From Geminisphaera colitermitum TAV2 (GTDB lineage: Bacteria > Verrucomicrobiota > Verrucomicrobiia > Opitutales > Opitutaceae), in assembly GCF_000171235.2 (NCBI RefSeq), contig NZ_ABEA03000161.1, positions 1 to 64,000 of the forward strand: a DNA stretch of 64,000 nucleotides. Reading direction: 5' to 3'. This document shows, in pieces, positions 17,316 through 24,953 of the stretch (the first letter of the stretch is position 1; each line of letters starts with the position of its first letter). Position numbers and translations under genes: made by a program. The notes under the pieces were generated by a model. The model searched no databases, was not told where the DNA came from, and worked only from the letters and a program-made list of their open reading frames with translations.

Positions 17316-17459
17316 GTCGTCCGCGACATCCACCGCCAAGTCCAAAACACCTCCGATGCTCGTCGCCGCGCAGGATGTCGTCTGGACGCTCATCAACACC
17401 AAGGAATTTCTCTACAACCACTGAATACCAAAGCCTTCAGGCTTTCAGTTTTTCCCACC

Positions 17460-18800
17460 ATGCACGCCCACGACCCCCTCTGCCAGCACCACGACCACGA
17501 CGAAGACGCCGCCTATCGTCGTGCTTTCGACCTCGTCACGCGCCGTGATTTTTTGCGCATCGGCGCTCTCACCATCGGCGGACTTGCCCTCGCGCCCTGG
17601 CTCCGCGCCGCGCCCGCGCCCAACGCCCGCGCCAAGGCAGTCATTCAGTTGTTCCTCTTTGGCGGCCCCTCGCACCTCGATACCTTTGACCCCAAACCCC
17701 AGGCCCCCGCCGACTACACCGGCCCCTGGCGAAAAGCCATCGGCACCAACATCGACGGCATCCAGATCAACGAACTCCTCCCCCTCAGCGCCAAACACGC
17801 CGACAAATACAGCCTCCTGCGCGGCCTCTCCCACAACACCAATGGACACGAGACCGCCACCTACATGATGCAAACCGGCACCCGCCCCGGCGCCGATTTT
17901 GTTTACCCATCGATGGGCGCGGTCGTTGCCTGCAAAATGGAGGAGGCCGGCCTGCTCAAAGGCCGCTCGCTCCCCCCCTACATGACTGTTCCCGTCGCCA
18001 TCGGACGCTTCTCCGAAGCCGGCTTCCTCGGTCCCAAATACCGCACATTTGTCCCCGGCAACCTCAGCGACCCCGCGACTGACGCCGAACGCACCCGCCT
18101 CGAAACCCGCGCCGCCCTCCTCGCCGACCTCGACGCCTTCGGTCACACCGAAAAAGACCTCTTCGAAGAAGACGACTACTACCGCGATCAGGCCCGCGAA
18201 ATGGTTTTGGGCAAATCCCGCGCCGCCTTCGACATCTCGCAAGAACCCGAAGCCGTCCGCGAACTCTACGGCAAAAGCGAATTTGGCCGCGCCTGCCTCC
18301 AAGCCCGCCGCCTCGTCGAAAACGGCGTCGCCTACGTCACCGTCAACATGCGCGGTTGGGACACCCACCGCGACCAGGCCGACCGCTACAAGAAACTCAT
18401 GCCCGACCTCGACCGCGGCTTCTCCGCCCTCCTCACCGACCTCGCCCAGCGCGGCATGCTCGACAGCACCATTGTCACCTGCGGCGGCGAATTTGGACGC
18501 ACCCCCAAGTTCCTCATGGACCCGCCTTGGAACGGAGGCCGCAACCACTACGGCGCAGCCTTCTCCTGGGCCATTGCCGGAGGCGGCTTCCGCGGCGGCG
18601 AAGTGGTGGGCGAGACCGATTTCCGCGGTGAAAAAGTCATCAAGCGTGTCATTTCTCCCGGCGACCTCTCCGCCAGCATTTACCGCCAGCTCGGTATCGA
18701 TCCTTCGGGTACACTCCCGCACCCGCGTGGCGTCTCCGCCCCCGTCGTCCCGCAAACCACTGCGCCCGCCAACCCCCTCGACGAAATCCTCCCCACCTAA
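17460..18800 (+). CDS. DUF1501 protein with Tat signal
   Basis: A 446-residue exported protein of the DUF1501 family, which has a sulfatase/phosphatase-like fold and is almost always encoded next to DUF1553 genes; its substrate is unknown. The twin-arginine signal TRRDFLRIGALTIGGLALA begins near residue 26. FLFGGPSHLDTFDPKP and CGGEFGRTPKF are family landmarks. ATG 17460 follows the DUF1553 stop by 35 bp, so translation may be coupled to the upstream gene and sensitive to its frame. A CTTCAGGCTTTCAG repeat lies directly before the start. Confidence 0.88.
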   Translation: MHAHDPLCQHHDHDEDAAYRRAFDLVTRRDFLRIGALTIGGLALAPWLRAAPAPNARAKAVIQLFLFGGPSHLDTFDPKPQAPADYTGPWRKAIGTNIDGIQINELLPLSAKHADKYSLLRGLSHNTNGHETATYMMQTGTRPGADFVYPSMGAVVACKMEEAGLLKGRSLPPYMTVPVAIGRFSEAGFLGPKYRTFVPGNLSDPATDAERTRLETRAALLADLDAFGHTEKDLFEEDDYYRDQAREMVLGKSRAAFDISQEPEAVRELYGKSEFGRACLQARRLVENGVAYVTVNMRGWDTHRDQADRYKKLMPDLDRGFSALLTDLAQRGMLDSTIVTCGGEFGRTPKFLMDPPWNGGRNHYGAAFSWAIAGGGFRGGEVVGETDFRGEKVIKRVISPGDLSASIYRQLGIDPSGTLPHPRGVSAPVVPQTTAPANPLDEILPT

Positions 18801-18806
18801 CCGCGT

Positions 18807-18867
18807 CACTCGACTAAAAACGATTTACGTCGACTTAAATCGACTTAAGTCGCCTCCCCCCCCCCCC
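18807..18867. repeat. CGACTTAAGT-type tandem units and C12 tract
   Basis: Degenerate 10-12-bp units (CGACTAAAAA, CGATTTACGT, CGACTTAAAT, CGACTTAAGT) at about 18810-18850 lead into C12 (18856-18867). The same units recur after the next gene at 19646-19686, so that gene is bracketed by them. ATG 18876 follows the C run by 8 bases. Confidence 0.65.
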
Positions 18868-18875
18868 TCCGAACG

Positions 18876-19652
18876 ATGCCAGCCTCCCCGCCAGCCCCCA
18901 ACCTATTCGACCCATCAGGCGGCTTCCGCACACTCGATGCCTGGGTGCTCGCCAACATCGCTCAACTGGGCACCCAACACTTCTGCCAAAAATTCCTCAC
19001 CCGCCAACTTGACCCCACCGGACGCCAATACGACCAGATGACCCAAGCCGCCCGCTCCGGCAAAGCCAACCTCGTCGAAGCCTCCGCCCGCTCCTCCACC
19101 TCCAAGGAAACCGAACTAAAACTCACCGACGTAGCCCGAGCCAGCCTTGCCGAACTCCAAAGCGATTACGAAAACTGGCTCCTTCGCCAAAACCAAGTCC
19201 CCTGGCATCGCGACTCCCCTGACGCGCGCGAAGTCCTTGCCATCCGACTCGACAAACCCACCTACGGCACCGACTTCGTCCACGACTCCTGTGTGCACCT
19301 CCTTGCCCAGAAGAAAAAATTCTCCAAATGGCTGGACACTGAGGACTCCACCATCGCTGCCAATGGCCTCCTGCTCATTCTCACCCGCGCCATTCGAGTC
19401 ATCATGCGCCAGATGGAAAAGCAGGGAGAAATCTTTGCCACCCGTGGAGGCTTCCGCGAAAAACTCACCGCCATCCGCGTGGACGCCCGCGCCCAACAAG
19501 AAGCCGCCCCGAACTGCCCCGAATGCTCTGCCCCCATGAAACGCCGCAAAGCCAAAACCGGCCCCAATGCCGGCAAAGAATTCTGGGGCTGCACCGCCTA
19601 CCCCCAATGCAAAGGCATCCGCGAAATCCCCCCTCCCGCCAACCCGACTTAA
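18876..19652 (+). CDS. Four-helix-bundle suffix-domain protein with C4 zinc finger
   Basis: A 258-residue protein. Residues about 1-85 look like a four-helix-bundle module of the 23S-rRNA-IVS/Avd kind, about 85-200 match the four-helix-bundle suffix domain (GLLLILTRAIRVIMRQMEKQG), and the C-terminus is a topoisomerase-type zinc finger (CPECSAPM then CTAYPQC, about 214-245). The function of the family is unknown; the finger suggests nucleic-acid contact. It interrupts the DUF1501-PPC gene order and is flanked on both sides by CGACTTAAGT-type repeats; its stop codon lies inside the right set. That hints that it arrived as a unit. No reverse transcriptase is near, so it is not part of a visible retroelement. 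Confidence 0.7.
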   Translation: MPASPPAPNLFDPSGGFRTLDAWVLANIAQLGTQHFCQKFLTRQLDPTGRQYDQMTQAARSGKANLVEASARSSTSKETELKLTDVARASLAELQSDYENWLLRQNQVPWHRDSPDAREVLAIRLDKPTYGTDFVHDSCVHLLAQKKKFSKWLDTEDSTIAANGLLLILTRAIRVIMRQMEKQGEIFATRGGFREKLTAIRVDARAQQEAAPNCPECSAPMKRRKAKTGPNAGKEFWGCTAYPQCKGIREIPPPANPT

Positions 19653-19686
19653 GTCGCCTTAACTCGACTTACATCGATTTACGTCG
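19646..19686. repeat. CGACTTAAGT-type units after the four-helix gene
   Basis: Units CGACTTAAGT, CCTTAACT, CGACTTACAT and CGATTTACGT in direct orientation, in a different order from the upstream set at 18807-18853. The first unit contains the TAA stop of the four-helix gene. Confidence 0.6.
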
Positions 19687-19744
19687 CCCCCTCTCCCGCC
19701 ATTCTCGCCATTCCACCCATTTCGCCCATCCCGCCCAACCCACT

Positions 19745-21952
19745 ATGCGATCCTCCCCCCCCCCCCCCCCCCCCCGCAGGCTGCACAACCTTTTACACTC
19801 AGCCCTCAGCCTGCTACTCTTCAGCCTCAGCCTTACACTCACTGCGGCCCCCTACATCGAGTACCTCTATCCTGCAGGTTCCCCCACTGCGCAAACCCTC
19901 GAAATTTCCCTCGGCGGCAAATCCCTCGACGGCGCCCGCGAAGTCTGGATCAGCGGCGAAGGCGTCACCGGCGAAGTCCTCTCCGTCAAGCAACCCACGC
20001 AGGCGCAAATCAACGAAGCCAAAAAGCGCGACGAAGTCGCTTCGCAGACCGCGCGCCTCCGCCTCACCGTTGCGCCCGACGCTGCCCCCGGCACCCGCGA
20101 CCTCCGCATCATGGCCGACGCCGGACTCTCCAACCGCTTCCGCTTCGAAATCGGACGCCTCCCCGAAGTCTTGGAAAAAGAGCCCAACGACACCCTCGCC
20201 ACCGCCCAAGCCCTCCCCCCCCCCCCCCTCACCATCAACGGACAAATCACCAACGCCGACCGCGACCACTTCCGCTTTCGCGCCACGGCTGGCGAGCAAC
20301 TCCTCATCCAAGTCCGCGCCCGCGCCATCAAACCCTACCTCGCCGACGCCGTCCCCGGCTGGTTCCAGGCCCGCATGGCGCTTCACGACGCCGCCACCGG
20401 CAAAAAAATCGCCGAAGTGGATGACTTCCGCTTCGACCCCGACCCCGTGCTCCTCTGGACCGTCCCCGCCACCGGCGACTACATCGTCGAGATATGGGAC
20501 GCCCTCTCGCGCGGACGCGAAGACCTCGTTTACCGACTCACCATTGGCCGCCTCCCCTTCGTCACCGACATTTTCCCCCTCGGTGCCGCGCCCGGCCCCG
20601 CCACCCTGACGGCACGTGGTATCAACCTTCCGGGTACAACGGCGGAGTGGCGGCGCGACTTCACCGGCCAGCCCGCCGGCACGCACCTCATCGGCGACGA
20701 CACCAACCCGCTCGGTCCCACCAACCGCCGTCTGTTCGAGATCGGCACGCTCCCCGAAGTTTTGGAAAAAAAGGAACCCAACAACAACCCCCGCCAGGCC
20801 CAGCGCGTCACTCCGCCCGTCGTCATCAACGGCCGCATCGACAAACCCGGCGACACCGATTGCTTCACCTTCACCGCGCAAAAAGGCGAACGTCTCGTCC
20901 TTGACGTCATGGCCCGCCGACTCGATTCCCCCCTCGACGCCAAACTCCGCATCGGCCCGCCAAAACCCTTCAACGAAGCCGCCAACGCCGCCGAAGCCGC
21001 CGCCCTCGCAGCCGGCAAACCCAAGCCCCGCCGCATCGCCCCCCCCTTCAGCGACGACGTGAAGGACGAACGCTACGGCCTCGTCACCCACCACGCCGAT
21101 CCGCGCATTGATTTCACCGCTCCCGCCGATGGCGAGTATCACGTTTTCATCGAAGACACCCAGGATCAGGGCGGCCCTGAATACGCCTACCGACTCCGCA
21201 TCGCCCCCCCCCAGCCCGACTACGAACTCCGCGTCCTGCCCGACAACCTCAGCGTCCCCGCCGGGGGCAACGTCGTCGTGCAACTCCGCGCCTTCCGCAT
21301 CGACGGCTTCGACGGCCCCATCACCCTGCACCTCGAAGGACTTCCCGCCGGCTTCGCGCTCGACGGCGCCACCATCCCCGCCGGCAAAAACGCCGCCACC
21401 CTCACCCTTGCCGTTCCGCCCACCGCCGAGCCCGGCGTTTACAAACCGCGCTTCTCCGCCGAGGCCGATATTCCCGATCCCGCCAACGACGGAAAAACCA
21501 AACGCGTCCGTCACGACGTCAACGCCGCCGAGGAGTTGATGCAGGCGTTTTTTTACACACACACCGTGCCCGTGGCGCAGAGCTATCTGGTGGTCGGCCC
21601 GCTCGCGCCCTTCCGCGTCGAACTCGCGCGTCCCGCCGACGCCGGACCGCTCGAACTCCCGATCAACACTGAAGTGGAAATCCCGATACGCGTGCTCCGC
21701 GAAGGGAAACAAAAGTTCAACACCCCCGTTCGCGTCACTGCCACGCGCGGCGGCAAAGGCGTTGTCCCCACCGCCGCCCCCGTCGCTGCGACGGAGACCG
21801 ATGGCGTGATAAAAATCCGTTGCACCGACGCCAAACGCGTTGGACAGGAAGGCGTGCTCATCATCGAAGGCACGCAGCGCGGCAAAGGCCAAAAGATCAC
21901 CGCCACGGCCCCTGCGCTCCCCTTCCGCATCGTTCAGGGAAGTAGCGAGTAG
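19745..21952 (+). CDS. Exported PPC-domain protein
   Basis: A 735-residue secreted or periplasmic protein. The start is MRSSPPPPPPRRLHNLL followed by a hydrophobic signal region and TAA/PYIEYLYPAG. Two pre-peptidase C-terminal (PPC) modules are visible: LPEVLEKEPNDTLATAQ to about residue 200, and LPEVLEKKEPNNNPRQAQ to about 400; Ig-like sequence follows. Such proteins accompany DUF1501/DUF1553 pairs in Verrucomicrobiota; their role is not established. The start is followed three codons later by a C21 run, and a C14 run (20215-20228) lies in the first PPC module. Both are in frame. Any single-base slip would abolish the product. Confidence 0.82.
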   Translation: MRSSPPPPPPRRLHNLLHSALSLLLFSLSLTLTAAPYIEYLYPAGSPTAQTLEISLGGKSLDGAREVWISGEGVTGEVLSVKQPTQAQINEAKKRDEVASQTARLRLTVAPDAAPGTRDLRIMADAGLSNRFRFEIGRLPEVLEKEPNDTLATAQALPPPPLTINGQITNADRDHFRFRATAGEQLLIQVRARAIKPYLADAVPGWFQARMALHDAATGKKIAEVDDFRFDPDPVLLWTVPATGDYIVEIWDALSRGREDLVYRLTIGRLPFVTDIFPLGAAPGPATLTARGINLPGTTAEWRRDFTGQPAGTHLIGDDTNPLGPTNRRLFEIGTLPEVLEKKEPNNNPRQAQRVTPPVVINGRIDKPGDTDCFTFTAQKGERLVLDVMARRLDSPLDAKLRIGPPKPFNEAANAAEAAALAAGKPKPRRIAPPFSDDVKDERYGLVTHHADPRIDFTAPADGEYHVFIEDTQDQGGPEYAYRLRIAPPQPDYELRVLPDNLSVPAGGNVVVQLRAFRIDGFDGPITLHLEGLPAGFALDGATIPAGKNAATLTLAVPPTAEPGVYKPRFSAEADIPDPANDGKTKRVRHDVNAAEELMQAFFYTHTVPVAQSYLVVGPLAPFRVELARPADAGPLELPINTEVEIPIRVLREGKQKFNTPVRVTATRGGKGVVPTAAPVAATETDGVIKIRCTDAKRVGQEGVLIIEGTQRGKGQKITATAPALPFRIVQGSSE
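19755..19775 (+). repeat. C21 tract just after a start codon
   Basis: Twenty-one C begin 10 bases after the A of ATG 19745. This is the longest mononucleotide run in the window and is in frame as sequenced. Confidence 0.95.
20215..20228 (+). repeat. C14 tract in the PPC-protein gene
   Basis: Fourteen C after CCCT. It encodes the prolines in AQALPPPPLTING within the first PPC module and is in frame as sequenced. Confidence 0.95.
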
Positions 21953-22008
21953 CTGAAGTTACGCAGGAGTCGCAGGATGCCGCCGCTCCTTGGCGCCTAA
22001 CCTACTCG

Positions 22009-22617
22009 CTACCCGTTACTCCGACTGGGCACGCGCACGAATTGCATCCCGGCGGCGATGGCGCCGCGAATGCCCGGCTCGGCGTCTTCAAACACGAGGC
22101 ATTTTTCCGGAGGCACGCCCATGCGGCGGGCGGCTTCGAGAAAGATGTCAGGCGCGGGTTTGCCGCGTCCGGGGGGCACGTCGAGCGGCGTGACAACGAT
22201 GGAGAACAGGTCGCGCAGACCGGCGGCATCGAGCGCCGGATAGGCGATTTCGGGACCGCCTCCGGTGGCGATGGCGACGGGGTGGGTTTTGGCGACCTTG
22301 CGGGCGAATTCGACGACCGGAGCGATGTGTTCGAGCGCGTCGAGTTTATCCAGATAGAGTTTTTCCTTTTGCTTGGCGACAGAGTGCGGGTCGATGGAGA
22401 GTCCGTAGTGTTTGCTGAAAATCTCGGCCACGCCGGTGGTGGAAATGCCGCCGAGCGAGTAGAAAAAATCTTCGTTGAGCGAGCCAGGCATGCCTGCGCT
22501 GCGCATGGCCTCATTCCAAGCCAGATAGTGGACGGGCATGGAATTAACGAGTGTGCCGTCGAGATCGAAGATGTAGCCGGCGAAGTCGGCGTCGGGAATG
22601 TCGAATTGGATGCTCAC
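22009..22617 (-). CDS. HAD-superfamily phosphatase, beta-phosphoglucomutase-like
   Basis: A 202-residue cytoplasmic protein with HAD motif I (FDLDGTLVNSMPVHY, nucleophile Asp near 17), motif II/III region (VAIATGGGPEI, then GRGKPAPDIF) and motif IV (CLVFEDAEPGI). The helical cap placed after motif I fits subfamily I (beta-PGM, YqaB, sugar-phosphatase group). The substrate is not readable. It converges with the PPC gene; the 56-bp gap holds no strong hairpin. Confidence 0.85.
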   Translation of the reverse strand: MSIQFDIPDADFAGYIFDLDGTLVNSMPVHYLAWNEAMRSAGMPGSLNEDFFYSLGGISTTGVAEIFSKHYGLSIDPHSVAKQKEKLYLDKLDALEHIAPVVEFARKVAKTHPVAIATGGGPEIAYPALDAAGLRDLFSIVVTPLDVPPGRGKPAPDIFLEAARRMGVPPEKCLVFEDAEPGIRGAIAAGMQFVRVPSRSNG

Positions 22618-22755
22618 GCTCGCAGCCCATTGAGCGGCGCGGCGACTGGCAATGGTGATTTCCGTGGCGGCCCCGGCGGGGGTTGGACTTCTGTCGTCAT
22701 CGCTTGCCGCATTCCCACGGGATCGAGGTCAGTCGTTTCAACGTCGCGCAGCGCG

Positions 22756-23919
22756 TCATCGGGGACGTGATTGGCGTGAGGTGCGCACGCCGGGTTTCAG
22801 AGCGGCGACGCGGTCCCACGGGTTTTGGGCCAGTGCGTCGTAGGCGTGCGCAAAACGCGTCTCGCCGGTTCCTTGGGCGGCCAGACTGAGGAGGAGCGGA
22901 GCCAGGGTCGGGTTGTAGGTGTCGATTTGCGGCCAGGTCCAGGTGCGTTCGCCGAGTAGAAACGGCAGCATCCAGTCGATGGCGGCGATCAGACTGCCGG
23001 ATTCGCGGATGGCATGACGCCACAGATCGATCTCGAAATGGCGGGCGATGCGGGCAAGGAGGGCGAAGCCGATGAGGTTGAAGGTGGAGTAGGAAAACGA
23101 GAGGGTGCGGGCCAGTTCGTGAGGCTGGCTGCCGTCGGGAGCGATCTGTCGGGCGATGCGGTCGAGGCTGAATTGTGTGATCTGCCGGCGGGCGACGTCG
23201 TCGCATCCGCAGAAGAACGCGTAGCACGCCACTTGCGCGTCATACCAAGTGCCGTGGTTGTTGTGTTCGTTACATTCGTCGCGTCCGTGGTCGCTGGTGA
23301 GGAGCCAGTCGAGGTAGGCGGCGAACCAGTCCTTGAGTCCGGCGAGGTGGGCGGGGGTCCAGTCTTCGTTGAAGTCGAGATGGGTGACGGTTTCGAGCAG
23401 GAGGCAAAGCGCGTTGGTGTCGATGATGCCGATGCCGCGTCCGTCGCAGATGCCGGGGATGCGCTGGGCGTAGCGCAGGTGGGGATTCATGCGGGTGCCG
23501 GGGTCGAGGAACCAGCCGCGGAGGAGGCGTCCGGCGTGATGCGCGTGGTCGCCGGTGCCGTCCACCTTGGAATGCAGGACGAGGGCGGAGAGGGCGGCGC
23601 ACATCTGTTCCATCGTGGTGCGATCGGAGGCGTGGTATTCCGGGTTCACCTCGCCGTCGCGCCGGATGTAGGGGAGGCCGTCGGGTTGGGCGGGGTCGGG
23701 CCACCAGTAAGGCGCCTGGCTGACGTAGTCGTGAAGGTCGCCGCTTGGGGCGGGTTTTGGTTTGTCCACGAGCGTGATGCGTTTCTGGGCGAGCGCGGCA
23801 TCGGCCTCGGCTTTCAGAATGGCGGCGGATTCGGGGCGGGCCCGGGTCCCGGACTGAAAGGCAAGCCAGATGGAATCGTCGTGGATGAGGGTGCGGGGAG
23901 TCGAAACGGAGGTGGCCAT
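22756..23919 (-). CDS. Alginate-lyase-family protein (PF05426-like)
   Basis: A 387-residue protein resembling the alginate lyase family, which cleaves uronate-containing polysaccharides by beta-elimination. NEHNNHGTWYDAQ (near residue 215) carries the Asn-His pair and Tyr typical of the active site; SQAPYWWPDP and ADGSQPHELART-like sequence (APDGSQPHELARTLSFSY) are other family landmarks. No signal peptide is obvious, so the protein may act inside the cell. ATG 23919 is preferred; ATG 23976 adds 19 residues. Hexuronate products would connect with the UxaE-like enzyme 17 kb away, but that is only a metabolic idea. Confidence 0.75.
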   Translation of the reverse strand: MATSVSTPRTLIHDDSIWLAFQSGTRARPESAAILKAEADAALAQKRITLVDKPKPAPSGDLHDYVSQAPYWWPDPAQPDGLPYIRRDGEVNPEYHASDRTTMEQMCAALSALVLHSKVDGTGDHAHHAGRLLRGWFLDPGTRMNPHLRYAQRIPGICDGRGIGIIDTNALCLLLETVTHLDFNEDWTPAHLAGLKDWFAAYLDWLLTSDHGRDECNEHNNHGTWYDAQVACYAFFCGCDDVARRQITQFSLDRIARQIAPDGSQPHELARTLSFSYSTFNLIGFALLARIARHFEIDLWRHAIRESGSLIAAIDWMLPFLLGERTWTWPQIDTYNPTLAPLLLSLAAQGTGETRFAHAYDALAQNPWDRVAALKPGVRTSRQSRPR

Positions 23920-24100
23920 GTGTGAGGTGAGGACGAGTGGGGATGGATTCGTGGGAGATGATGGGGGGCGGGTCAACCCACCCTGGCGCGCCGGGCCGCA
24001 TTGAGGACAGGTAAACCGGCATGAGAAAGAAACTTCGGTGATGGAAATTTTGGGCTTTTGTTTTAGTCGCTGGCAGCTACGTTCGCGCCCCTGTTTGCCC

Positions 24101-24190
24101 GGAGAGGTGGCAGAGTGGTCGATCGCGCCTGACTCGAAATCAGGTGTTGGTGAAAGCCAACCGGGGGTTCGAATCCCTCCCTCTCCGCCA
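24101..24190 (+). tRNA. tRNA-Ser (anticodon CGA)
   Basis: The acceptor arms GGAGAGG (24101-24107) and CCTCTCC (24180-24186) pair perfectly, followed by discriminator G and encoded CCA (24188-24190). The anticodon stem-loop CCTGACTCGAAATCAGG shows CGA, reading UCG. The long variable arm GTTGGTGAAAGCCAAC and the T-loop GTTCGAATC are typical of tRNA-Ser. Phage genes begin immediately downstream, so its 3' end is a probable prophage attachment site. Confidence 0.97.
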
Positions 24191-24205
24191 ACAACTTAGG
24201 AAAAT

Positions 24206-24234
24206 AAAGCCGGTCCTTTTGGGTCGGTTTTTTT
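24206..24234 (+). terminator. tRNA-Ser terminator
   Basis: CCGGTCC-TTTT-GGGTCGG (24210-24227, with two G-T pairs) is extended by AAAG/TTTT pairing and followed by a T run. It is placed 16 bp after the tRNA. Confidence 0.75.
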
Positions 24235-24278
24235 GTTGGTAGTTGACAGAGTTACCCCTTTTCTACCTCTTTTCGCTC

Positions 24279-24584
24279 ATGAACGCCCCCCAATCGGTTG
24301 TCGAGCAGCGTAAGCAGCAGATAGATCGCCTGAAGCAGATTATCGAGGACTTCCGATTGGCCGAGGATAAGATCATCGAAACGGGCGGACAGCTATTCTC
24401 GGATTTTCTGCGAGATGCCCTTCCGCGTGTGCAGGGTTATGCGTTGGAGACGGGCAATCTGTCCGGCAAGATCACGGTCGAGGTCTCAATTAACCTGTCG
24501 CGCGACGACAAAACAATCTCGATGGAGGGGATCATCATCCCGCCCCCGACCAAGTTGTTCAGGAAGGCGAGCGTGAATTATTGA
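24279..24584 (+). CDS. Small protein at the prophage left edge, unknown
   Basis: 101 residues, not recognised. The N-terminal half is helical and charged (VVEQRKQQIDRLKQIIEDFRLAED, probably coiled coil), followed by a short beta-rich part. ATG 24279 is taken over an upstream TTG at 24243. It is followed at 3 bp by the next gene. It lies just inside the presumed attachment site. Confidence 0.6.
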   Translation: MNAPQSVVEQRKQQIDRLKQIIEDFRLAEDKIIETGGQLFSDFLRDALPRVQGYALETGNLSGKITVEVSINLSRDDKTISMEGIIIPPPTKLFRKASVNY

Positions 24585-24587
24585 GCC

Positions 24588-24953
24588 ATGATTACCCCGC
24601 TATCACAGCTTGGCCTTGATGCCGACGAGGTGCGGCGGATGTGCGCCAGGCTTGGTGTCACTGCCGAGCCTTCTTCCCCAAGGACGGAATGCTATCGAGC
24701 CAAGCTGCGAACAGAGATGCTGGATGGTGAAGCACAGCGGCGGCGCATGGCTCAGTTTTCCGTCAATGAGCCGTTTATTGTCGGCATGGCTATGCGCGGG
24801 CTCGACGTGAAGGTGATTGCCGCCGGGTGCATGTGCACGGAGGAGACCGTTTACAAGCGGTTGCGCAGATACTCAATCCTCGGACGCAGGAAGCCAGTCG
24901 ATCGAGAGGGAGCGAAGCAGAAAATTGAGGTCGTTGAAATATACGACTATTAG
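24588..24953 (+). CDS. Small helix-turn-helix-like protein
   Basis: 121 residues, not assigned to a family. EPFIVGMAMRGLDVKVIAAG followed by CTEETVYKRLRRYSILGRR (about 65-103) has the look of a helix-turn-helix of the kind seen in small terminase or regulatory phage proteins. Its 3' end overlaps the end of the convergent gene by 81 bp. ATG 24588 is the only good start. Confidence 0.55.
   Translation: MITPLSQLGLDADEVRRMCARLGVTAEPSSPRTECYRAKLRTEMLDGEAQRRRMAQFSVNEPFIVGMAMRGLDVKVIAAGCMCTEETVYKRLRRYSILGRRKPVDREGAKQKIEVVEIYDY

Larger units (their letters stand above)
15767..17424 (+). pseudogene. DUF1549/DUF1553 protein, frame broken at a C16 run
   Basis: An exported protein of the Planctomycetes/Verrucomicrobia DUF1549-DUF1553 type, whose role is unknown. 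After a signal peptide (residues 1-29), DUF1549 starts at HPIDDLVNQRL and DUF1553 at NPRKIVADWL. The frame from ATG 15767 is open to the C16 run at 17300-17315, after which it reads Arg/Pro-rich sequence to 17548. The expected C-terminus AAQDVVWTLINTKEFLYNH then stop (17422-17424) lies in another frame. Adding one C or removing two restores it. A second run (C14, 16518-16531) is in frame. It could be a switchable gene, a fresh mutation or a sequencing error. DUF1501 follows at 35 bp. Confidence 0.85.

Noticed and set aside
18876-19652. Four-helix protein considered as part of a diversity-generating retroelement
   Set aside because: No reverse transcriptase and no template/variable repeat pair near it.
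19814-21892. 692-residue open frame opposite the PPC gene
   Set aside because: Low-complexity Gly/Val/Glu sequence; the PPC motifs are on the plus strand.
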